Shown piece by piece: positions 57,606-64,000 of a stretch of 64,000 nt of DNA. Numbering within the stretch: the first letter of the stretch is position 1; each line of letters opens with the position of its first letter. Location of the stretch: NCBI RefSeq assembly GCF_002002905.1, contig NZ_CP019509.1, forward strand, positions 558,001-622,000, in the 5' to 3' direction. The position numbers and the translations under genes are program-made. The notes beneath the pieces are model-generated. The model was not told where the DNA came from. It worked only from the letters and a program-made list of their open reading frames with translations, and made no database searches. The DNA is from Aquaspirillum sp. LM1. Its GTDB lineage: Bacteria; Pseudomonadota; Gammaproteobacteria; Burkholderiales; Aquaspirillaceae.

Positions 57606-58940
57606 ACGCATCTCGAACCATTCCTGATGAAAGCGCTGGGCCGGTAACCCTTGCGCCTGCAGTTCTTCCCGCAGCATGCGGCCAAAGCTGGCCGGGCCGC
57701 AAAACCACACATCGGCGTGGCACCAGTCCGGAATCAGTGCCTGCAGCCGGGCGGTGTTCAGCCGGCCATCGCGGGGTTCCCACAGCAGGTGCAGATTCAC
57801 CCGCGCGCGGTCAGCGTCGCGCTGCAGGCGTGCGATCATGGCCGGGTCGTGCTCTGCCGTGGCATAAAACAGATCAATCGCTTTGCCGTCGTGGTGTGCC
57901 GCCAGCGCCTGCAGCCGGGCCAGGAACGGGGTGATGCCGATGCCGCCGCCCACCCAGATTTGCCGATGCGCATCGCCGGCAAAGGTAAACCGCCCGTACG
58001 GCCCTTCCACTTGCACCGCATTGCCCACCTTCAGCCGGGTGGCCAGCGTAGCGGTGTAGTCGCCCAGCGCCTTGACCACAATGCTCAGGCGCGGTTCATC
58101 TGCTTGCCAGGCCGACGCCAGGGTAAAGGGGTGCGCGCCCTCGTCGGGGTGAAAGGTGAAAAATGCAAACTGTCCAGCCTGATGGCCTGGCCAGCCCGGC
58201 TGCAATTGCAGGTCAATGCTGAGCGCGTTTAGTTCAGGGTGCGCATCCAGCGCGGCAATCCGCCCGCTGACCTTGCTTCCGCCGGCACGCCGCCCCAGCA
58301 GCGACATCACCCCGGCCACACAGCCCAGGCCGATCAACCCTGCCAGCAGCCCGCCCACTGGCGTTTGCCAGTATTCAAACTTGACCAACACGATGGCATG
58401 AAACACCAATGCCAGATACGCCAGCGAAATCCAGCGATGGGTTTGCACAAAGCGGCGATAGGGAAACCATTTGATCAGTGCCAGCGCCATCAGTGCCGCC
58501 GCCGCATAGAATGCCCATTCGCCCACGGCTTCGGCCAGGCCGCGTTGCTGGGCAAGCAGCTGTTGCCACGAACCGGGCTCCAGTGGTGGGCGTGGCTTGC
58601 GGGCGGGGCGTTCCAGCCAGCCCAGCCCTACCAGCCATTTTGGCCCTTTGGCCAGCAGCCAGTGAGCAATGGAAATGACCAGGCCGCTGATGCCCAGCCA
58701 TTTATGCAGCCGGTACAGTTTGTCCAGTCCGCCCAGCGGTGCTTCCAGCAGGCGTGGGCGCATGGCCAGCAGCATGGCCAGGCTCATCACGCCGATGCCG
58801 AGCACGCCGCTGTATTGCATCAGCACGCCGCGCCAGGCAAAGAAGCCATCCAGACTGGCCAGGGGGGTGGGGTCGCTTAGCAGCCAGAAGCCCGTGAGCA
58901 GGGCCAGGTAAAGCCAGAGTGTGTAGGTCAGGGTTTTCAT
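57603..58940 (-). CDS. Ferric-reductase-like transmembrane flavoprotein
   Basis: 445 residues. N-terminal ferric-reductase-like membrane domain with about six helices (residues 1-215) and His residues suited to haem binding (RLHKWLGISGLVISIAHWLL; HRWISLAYLALVFHAIVLVKF), then an FAD-binding domain with HPFTLASAW (about 275) and a NAD-binding domain with IWVGGGIGITPFLARLQAL and DVWFCGPASFGRML. Predicted to move electrons from NAD(P)H across the membrane to an unknown acceptor (Fe3+, oxygen or another protein). Divergent from marR with a palindrome between them, suggesting MarR control. Confidence 0.88.
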   Translation of the reverse strand: MKTLTYTLWLYLALLTGFWLLSDPTPLASLDGFFAWRGVLMQYSGVLGIGVMSLAMLLAMRPRLLEAPLGGLDKLYRLHKWLGISGLVISIAHWLLAKGPKWLVGLGWLERPARKPRPPLEPGSWQQLLAQQRGLAEAVGEWAFYAAAALMALALIKWFPYRRFVQTHRWISLAYLALVFHAIVLVKFEYWQTPVGGLLAGLIGLGCVAGVMSLLGRRAGGSKVSGRIAALDAHPELNALSIDLQLQPGWPGHQAGQFAFFTFHPDEGAHPFTLASAWQADEPRLSIVVKALGDYTATLATRLKVGNAVQVEGPYGRFTFAGDAHRQIWVGGGIGITPFLARLQALAAHHDGKAIDLFYATAEHDPAMIARLQRDADRARVNLHLLWEPRDGRLNTARLQALIPDWCHADVWFCGPASFGRMLREELQAQGLPAQRFHQEWFEMR

Positions 58941-58985
58941 CGGGAAATCTCGGTAAACAGCCTTGCGGGCAGGATATTCCGCCAG

Positions 58986-59005
58986 TTATCTTTCCAGCAA
59001 GATAA
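58986..59005. promoter_or_regulatory. MarR-type operator candidate
   Basis: Perfect inverted repeat TTATCTT-N6-AAGATAA in the divergent gap, 46 bp from the ferric-reductase-like start and about 100 bp from marR. Size and symmetry fit MarR dimers. Confidence 0.5.
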
Positions 59006-59155
59006 TTGGTGGTGTTTTACTTTTTGTTACTTGCCTGATACACAGGGTAAGAAATGCTTTGATAGTGAGACTCAGTGCTGAATTAACCCACAAGGAAACT
59101 GACTATGCCCACGCTAGATTAATCCCGTTGGGATGTCACGCTGGATGATGAGGTT

Positions 59156-59593
59156 GTGCCGTTGTTTTTACCGCTGCAATGGGCGCAGGCGCGTTCACTG
59201 GCTGGCATGCGGCCATCGCTGGAAAAATACGCATTGTCCGAGGCCGAATTTGACCTGTTGGCTACCCTGCGCAATGCCGAGGTGCCACACACGCTCACGC
59301 CATCGCAGCTGCTGGCGCGCATGGTGCTGACCTCGGGTGGACTGAGCAAGGTCATGGCGCAGCTGGAAACCCGTGGGCTGATCCGGCGTTTGCAGTCGGC
59401 ACAGGATTTGCGCATCAAGCCGGTGCAGCTCAGTGCGGCGGGCCGGGCGCTGATCGAGACAGCGATGGTTGAAACCGTGGCCGCTACCCGGGCATGGTTG
59501 CGGGCGACGCTGCGTCCCGAGGCGCTGGGCCAGCTGACCACCTTACTGGCCAAACTGGCTGAATCGGGTGCTGATGAGAAAAAATCCGCTTGA
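59156..59593 (+). CDS. MarR-family regulator with nonsense codon in the apparent original N-terminus
   Basis: From GTG 59156 the frame gives 145 residues with a MarR winged helix: LSEAEFDLLATLRN, LTPSQLLARMVLTSGGLSKVMAQLETRGLIRR (recognition helix) and LRIKPVQLSAAGRALIE wing. Upstream in the same frame, ATG 59105 has an excellent RBS (AAGGAAA, 7 nt) and reads MPTLD, then TAA at 59120-59122, then SRWDVTLDDEVV into the MarR domain. The simplest reading is a full-length gene of about 162 codons interrupted at codon 6. Translation may restart at GTG 59156, losing only the first helix turn, or the gene is dead. Its target is probably the divergent ferric-reductase-like gene. Confidence 0.8.
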   Translation: MPLFLPLQWAQARSLAGMRPSLEKYALSEAEFDLLATLRNAEVPHTLTPSQLLARMVLTSGGLSKVMAQLETRGLIRRLQSAQDLRIKPVQLSAAGRALIETAMVETVAATRAWLRATLRPEALGQLTTLLAKLAESGADEKKSA

Positions 59594-59693
59594 ATTCACC
59601 ATAAAATCTGACTATTTCAGGAAAATTTACACAGACCTTGCGAATGGCTTTCAGGGTGTGATGGCGTTGTCCGGATCGGGTATGATGTTTTTT

Positions 59694-59720
59694 TTAAATC
59701 ATTCAAACGAATGATTTTTT
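59694..59720 (+). terminator. Terminator after marR
   Basis: AAATCATT / AATGATTT stem with 6-nt loop and T run. AT-rich, weaker than others. The remainder of 59594-59840 holds no recognised gene. Confidence 0.6.
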
Positions 59721-59840
59721 ATCGGCGCAGGTCAGGATGCTGACCCTATCTACTGTTTACTCAGTGGCAGGGGATGTTCGTTTCTGCTGAGCGCCAAAAA
59801 AATCACCTGCTATTTGGTTGCGGAGAAATAGAACTTCATC

Positions 59841-61457
59841 ATGGGAATACGCACTTTCTTTACCGGCATGCTTGCCATCATGTTTCTGCTGGGCACGGTG
59901 CCGTTTGGCGTCAGTTATTTTGATGCGCAGGCCCGCCATCGCGCCACCGAAACCCTGCAGCAGCAAAAACGCTATAACGACGCCATCATGGCGGTGGGCC
60001 TGCAGATTCGCGGCATTCAAAATGCCTTTATCCGCGTTGCGCTGGCGCAAGCGGATGACGGGCCAGACATGTCGGCGTTGCGCCAGACGCTGGTCAGCCG
60101 CACCCAGGCGCTGGACGCGCTGCTGGCCGAGGCGGACGCCTGTTTCAGCACGGCGTTTGCCGAACAGGGCAATGGCCGCGAGCGAGACAATTTCCAGCGC
60201 TTCATGCACAGTGCCAGGGCCTACCAGAAGGTCATTGGCCAGGTGGCGCACACCAATGATTTTTCCACGCCCAGCATTGATGGCGTGGCACCCTTCATCA
60301 ATGCCGCGCTGGCTGAAGTGGGTAAGGAGGTCAAGGCCAGCAATGGCCTGATTGCCGACGCCAGCCAACGTCTGCTGGCGCAAGGCCAGCAGTATCAGGC
60401 CATTTATATGGCTGTCAATGGTGTGATCCTGGCGGGGATTGTGCTGGCTTTCGTGCTGATGCAGCGACGGATCTTTCGTCCGCTCAATGTGGCCTTGCGC
60501 GCCATCGAGCGAGTCAAATCCGGCGATTTGCGCATCGAGATTCATGGTTCGGCTTCCGACGAAATTTCCCGCCTGCTGCGCGCCATTGGCGAAATGGCCA
60601 GCGAACTGAGCGCGCTGATCCGCAAGATCAATAGCGATGCTCGACGTCTGCACGAAAATTCTGAATCCATCCATGGCGTGCTGGCCGGGGTGATGGGCGC
60701 AGCGGCAGAGCAGGCCGATGCCACCCTCAGCATGGCCGGGGCCATCCATCAGCTGTCGCAGTGCAGCGCCCATATTGCCGAGCGGGCCGCCGACACCGAG
60801 CAATCTTCCTCCGATTCCGCCTGTGTGTCGCGTCAGGCCACTGAACAGTTGAACCTGGCCAATGACACCATTCACCGCATTGCCGAATCCGTTTCGGTGG
60901 CGGCTCGCCAGATTGGCGCGCTGAATGAACGCGCCGGGTTGATTTCCAATATTGCCTCGGTGATCAAGGATATTGCCGGCCAGACCAATCTGCTGGCGCT
61001 CAACGCTGCCATTGAGGCCGCCCGCGCCGGCGAACAGGGACGCGGCTTTGCCGTGGTGGCCGATGAAGTGCGCAAGCTGGCTGAGCGCACCGCCAGTGCC
61101 ACCGGCGAAATTGAACAGATGATTGCCGGTATTCAGTGCGACACCGGCAGTGCCTTCGACACCATGGTGCAGATTCTGCCCAATGTGGAGCGTGGCAAGC
61201 AGCTGACCAGCGCCGCCACTGCCGCGCTGGCCGCCATCCAGAACGGCGCACAGCACACCCAGAGCCAGATTCAGGAAATCAGCTCGGCCATTCGCGAACA
61301 GCGCTCGGCCAATGCCTCGCTGGCGGGCAAGGTGGACGTGGTGGCGCGGATGGCTGAACAGACTTCTGCCGCCAGCCGCAGCTCAGCCGACACCGCCAGC
61401 CAGCTGCGCGTCATGGCCAGCGAGCTGAAAACCAAGGCATGTTATTTTGTAGTGTAA
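59841..61457 (+). CDS. Methyl-accepting chemotaxis protein
   Basis: 538 residues: membrane helices about 5-23 and 190-212, a helical periplasmic sensor between, HAMP about 212-265 ([25 protein letters not shown]), and signalling domain with tip [19 protein letters not shown] followed by [18 protein letters not shown]. No pentapeptide tether. Start ATG 59841; the nearest GGAG is 13 nt upstream, so the RBS is poor. Only 20 bp separate it from the next chemoreceptor gene, so the two are probably co-transcribed. Confidence 0.93.
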   Translation: MGIRTFFTGMLAIMFLLGTVPFGVSYFDAQARHRATETLQQQKRYNDAIMAVGLQIRGIQNAFIRVALAQADDGPDMSALRQTLVSRTQALDALLAEADACFSTAFAEQGNGRERDNFQRFMHSARAYQKVIGQVAHTNDFSTPSIDGVAPFINAALAEVGKEVKASNGLIADASQRLLAQGQQYQAIYMAVNGVILAGIVLAFVLMQRRIFRPLNVALRAIERVKSGDLRIEIHGSASDEISRLLRAIGEMASELSALIRKINSDARRLHENSESIHGVLAGVMGAAAEQADATLSMAGAIHQLSQCSAHIAERAADTEQSSSDSACVSRQATEQLNLANDTIHRIAESVSVAARQIGALNERAGLISNIASVIKDIAGQTNLLALNAAIEAARAGEQGRGFAVVADEVRKLAERTASATGEIEQMIAGIQCDTGSAFDTMVQILPNVERGKQLTSAATAALAAIQNGAQHTQSQIQEISSAIREQRSANASLAGKVDVVARMAEQTSAASRSSADTASQLRVMASELKTKACYFVV

Positions 61458-61477
61458 CCTACTGAAAGATAAAAATA

Positions 61478-63076
61478 ATGAAGGTACAGAACAGAATCCT
61501 GATTCTGGTGGTGACCGTCCTGGTGAGCATGGGGCTGATTGCGGCCATTTCGCTGTCGGTCCTGCGTTCGAACATGATGAGCGAGCGTCAGAACCAGCTG
61601 GCTACGCTGGTCGAGCTGGGCAAGGCAACCGTTGCCTACTTCCAGAAAATGGAAGCGGATGGCTCCTTGAGCACAGAGGAAGCGCAAAAGCGCGCCAAGC
61701 AAGCCATTTCGGCCTTTCACAAGAGCGACCGTTATCTTTGGGTGCGGGATAACGGCAATGATGTCAACCTGGTGCATCCTGACCCCAAACGGGTGAACAA
61801 GGCTGATGCGGATGCCAGGAAAAAGGGGGATGAATACCGAAACGCCATGCAGGGCGCGGAGGTTGGGTTTCTGTTTTCGCAGGGCACCCGTCCGGGCGTC
61901 GAGGGTCATGTCAGCAAGATTTACGCCGTGACACTGTTTGGTCCGTGGAACTGGATCATCGGCTATGGCGGCTATCTGAACGATATCGACACGGTATTCT
62001 GGCAACGCGCCAGCATCATGCTGGCCGTTGGCGGTGCCATCTTCATCCTGATTGCCTTGCTGGCCTGGCGCATGTCCACGGTCATTCTCGGCCAGCTGGG
62101 TGGCGAACCACAGTACGCCGCTGAAATTGCACAGCAGATCGCCCAGGGCAACCTGTCGCGGGAGATTTCCTGCAAAGGGGCTGCTGGCAGCTTGCTGGGG
62201 TCGATGAACCAGATGCAGCACGGTTTGCGCAAACTGGTCGGGCATTTCAGCCAGGCGTCGGAACTGCTGGCGTCGGCAAGCGCAGAACTGTCTCATCAGG
62301 TGTCCTTGCTGGGCCGCAGTGCCAGCAGCACGTCTGCCGCTGCGTCGTCGACAGCTGCCGCCGTGGAACAGATGACCGTCAGCATTGACCAGATTTCTGA
62401 CAATGCGCGCGAAACCGAGCAATTCTCCAGCGATGCCTCCACGCTGGCCACCCAAGGGGAACAACTGGTCAGCGAGACGGCAGACGAGGTGCGCCAGGTG
62501 GCGCAAGCCGTCAGCCAGGCGGCTGACAATATCCGCCTGCTGGCTGAGCGTTCGCGCGAGATCGACGGCGCCAGCACGATTATCAAGGACATTGCCGACC
62601 AGACCAACCTGCTGGCGCTGAATGCGGCGATTGAGGCCGCCCGCGCCGGTGAACAGGGACGCGGCTTTGCCGTGGTGGCCGACGAGGTGCGCAAACTGGC
62701 CGAGCGCACTGCCCGGGCCACCGATGGCATCAATCTCACCATCCGTGGTGTGCTGGCCGACACTGAACAGGCTGCCGCGCATATGGATGGCGTGCGCCAT
62801 CAGGTCAGAAGCAGCGTCGAGCGCGCTGAGCTGGCTGCCACTTCGCTGCGTGAGATTCGCGGCCGGGTGGGGGCTGCGCTGGGCAAAACGCGTGATGTGG
62901 CCAGTGCCGCACAGGAGCAAAGCCTGGCAAGCAACAGCATTGCCGGCAATGTGGAGCAAATTGCCCAAAGGGTGGATGAGTCGAATGCGGCAGTTGAGCA
63001 GGTCAGCGATCAGGTCATGCGCCTGAATGTGCTGGCGGCAGAGCTGCGTGCCACGGCGATGCGCTTCACGCTTTAG
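61478..63076 (+). CDS. Methyl-accepting chemotaxis protein with single-Cache sensor
   Basis: 532 residues. Helix about 7-28, an sCache_2-type periplasmic sensor (about 30-180) with [22 protein letters not shown] and the [15 protein letters not shown] end, helix about 185-208, HAMP, and signalling tip [19 protein letters not shown] then [18 protein letters not shown]. sCache_2 receptors often bind small organic acids, but no ligand can be assigned. Tandem with the preceding receptor; the signalling domains share long identical stretches. Confidence 0.94.
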   Translation: MKVQNRILILVVTVLVSMGLIAAISLSVLRSNMMSERQNQLATLVELGKATVAYFQKMEADGSLSTEEAQKRAKQAISAFHKSDRYLWVRDNGNDVNLVHPDPKRVNKADADARKKGDEYRNAMQGAEVGFLFSQGTRPGVEGHVSKIYAVTLFGPWNWIIGYGGYLNDIDTVFWQRASIMLAVGGAIFILIALLAWRMSTVILGQLGGEPQYAAEIAQQIAQGNLSREISCKGAAGSLLGSMNQMQHGLRKLVGHFSQASELLASASAELSHQVSLLGRSASSTSAAASSTAAAVEQMTVSIDQISDNARETEQFSSDASTLATQGEQLVSETADEVRQVAQAVSQAADNIRLLAERSREIDGASTIIKDIADQTNLLALNAAIEAARAGEQGRGFAVVADEVRKLAERTARATDGINLTIRGVLADTEQAAAHMDGVRHQVRSSVERAELAATSLREIRGRVGAALGKTRDVASAAQEQSLASNSIAGNVEQIAQRVDESNAAVEQVSDQVMRLNVLAAELRATAMRFTL

Positions 63077-63135
63077 TAGTCGTCAGTCACCCTAATAGCC
63101 AGTCACGATGATATGAAGCAAATGACTGGCAGCTA

Positions 63136-63829
63136 GACCGCTTTCGGCATGCGTTTCACCTGACGTGTCGTTCCCGCGCAGGCGGGAACCCAGGCGCTGG
63201 CTGGACTACACCGGGCGCACGATGTCGTCGTTCCCGCGCAGGCGGGAACCCAGACCGCGCTACAGCGTGTGCGGTGGGTGTTGAGCGTTGTCGGATAGTT
63301 CGCGCGCTGTGGATGCCTCTGGATTCCCGCCTGCGCGGGAATGACGCGGTGGGGTGCGGCGGATGGTTCGCTGTGTCAAATCAAGATGTTGTGTTGAAAT
63401 AAATAAAGCAAGACATCCGACGTCGGCTTGCTCGCAGGCACCCTCGTGTTTCAACGTGACTGGCGACTAATATGAACCGATGATTGGCACAGATACCCAA
63501 GGTCAGCGCGCTCGCCTGCACGCAGGTATTTCAACGGGACGGCGACTTGACCGCTTTGGGCATGAATCTCACCCGACTTGTCGTTCCCGCGCAGGCGGGA
63601 ACCCAGACCACGCCACAGCGTACGCCGTGGGCATGTGGCGGTCGTGAGCGCACCCCCCGATGCACGCTGTGGATGCTCCTGGATTCCCGCCTGCGCGGGA
63701 ATGACGGGATAGGCGCGGAAGACAGTTCGCTGTGGCAAAGTAAGGTTTTGTTTTAATAGAAATTAAACCGAGGTGCCCGGTATAAACTTGCTCGTATGAA
63801 CCCTTGTGTTTCAACGTGACTGACAACTA
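63136..63829. repeat. Imperfect direct repeat region with REP palindromes
   Basis: Two diverged copies of about 280-330 bp: 63136-63469 and 63549-63829. Both start GACCGCTTT(C/G)GGCATG, contain GTCGTTCCCGCGCAGGCGGG and GGATTCCCGCCTGCGCGGGA palindromes, and end GTGTTTCAACGTGACTG..CTA. A third partial copy of the end (ATTTCAACGGGACGGCGACT) lies at 63528-63547. Open frames of 64-95 codons here are repeat translations, so 63077-64000 holds no supported complete gene. Confidence 0.75.
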
Positions 63830-64000
63830 GGGAAACGCTGAACCAATCGTCACCCCCGCGAAGGCGGGCGTCCAGGCGTTTGATTTTACTGGGTTTTGCT
63901 TTTTACAACGGGTATACGCGGTGAGCTGTGCCACAAAACCATGCAGCGGCACGACATTGACATCCTCATCCTTGAGCGTCTGCTGCAAGGGATGGACTGG
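63827..64000 (-). other. Possible 3' end of a gene entering from the right
   Basis: An open minus-strand frame from the window edge to TAG at 63829-63827 reads PLQQTLKDEDVNVVPLHGF and VAQLTAYTR before running into the MITE. The part beyond 63911 looks protein-like; the last about 25 codons are repeat sequence, so the native end would have been replaced. Not recognised. Confidence 0.25.
63828..63910. repeat. MITE-like dispersed repeat, copy 4 (left part)
   Basis: TAGGGAAACGCTGA, ATCGTCA, palindrome CCCGCGAAGGCGGG and TTGATTTTACTGGGTTTTGC; the right terminal repeat is missing. It begins exactly at the end of the direct-repeat copy. Confidence 0.6.

Overview
This is a GC-rich (about 60-65 %) proteobacterial chromosome segment. 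The porin (signal peptide followed by a start like DVTLYGTIEAS), the pilD-coaE-zapD-yacG block, the frequent REP-like palindromes (ATTCCCGC..GCGGGAAT) and the overall protein families point to a betaproteobacterium, most likely order Neisseriales (Chromobacterium/Vogesella/Aquitalea-like). The genus cannot be fixed from the sequence alone.

Layout. 1-8.1 kb: polyamine uptake and catabolism. potG (partial), potF, spuC, puuA and puuD run leftward from a divergent promoter that carries two PuuR-like boxes; puuR and puuC run rightward. 8.1-14 kb: a decayed IS605-type tnpB end, htpG, an EamA exporter, a sigma-54 activator and an IclR regulator. 14-19 kb: glutarate/glutaryl-CoA catabolism (gcdH, a CaiB/BaiF CoA-transferase) plus ETF-ubiquinone oxidoreductase, which takes the electrons from acyl-CoA dehydrogenases. 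19-24.3 kb: major porin, a CorC-type CBS membrane protein, and pilD-coaE-zapD-yacG.

24.4-29.75 kb is the accessory island. It is bounded by IS200/IS605-derived sequences and holds a 243-residue macro-domain/TIR fusion, a Septu-like HNH/ATPase pair (ptuB-ptuA), two AT-rich membrane-protein genes and a solitary IS200-type tnpA. A MITE-like repeat supplies the stop codon of one membrane protein.

30-42.9 kb is a complete nitrogen-scavenging module: urea ABC transporter urtABCDE behind a good -24/-12 (sigma-54) promoter, then ureDABCEF and ureG-ureJ. A 1.06-kb tandem array (five 206-bp units, each with two opposed palindromes) lies between ureF and ureG. 42.9-47.8 kb: the conserved stress trio spoVR, yeaH (DUF444) and yeaG (PrkA kinase). 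48.4-53.8 kb: AGCS symporter, RstAB-like two-component system, lysC, and tRNA-Ser(GCT), tRNA-Arg(ACG) and tRNA-Glu(TTC) behind a near-consensus promoter. 53.8-63.1 kb: another tnpB/IS605 remnant, three chemoreceptors, a flavin amine-oxidase-type protein, a ferric-reductase-like membrane flavoprotein and a divergent marR whose apparent original reading frame carries a stop at codon 6. The last 0.9 kb is non-coding repeat sequence.

Most unusual features: the macro-TIR fusion inside the defence island, the tandem array inside the urease operon, and a dispersed family of TIR-bounded short repeats plus IS605 right-end remnants.
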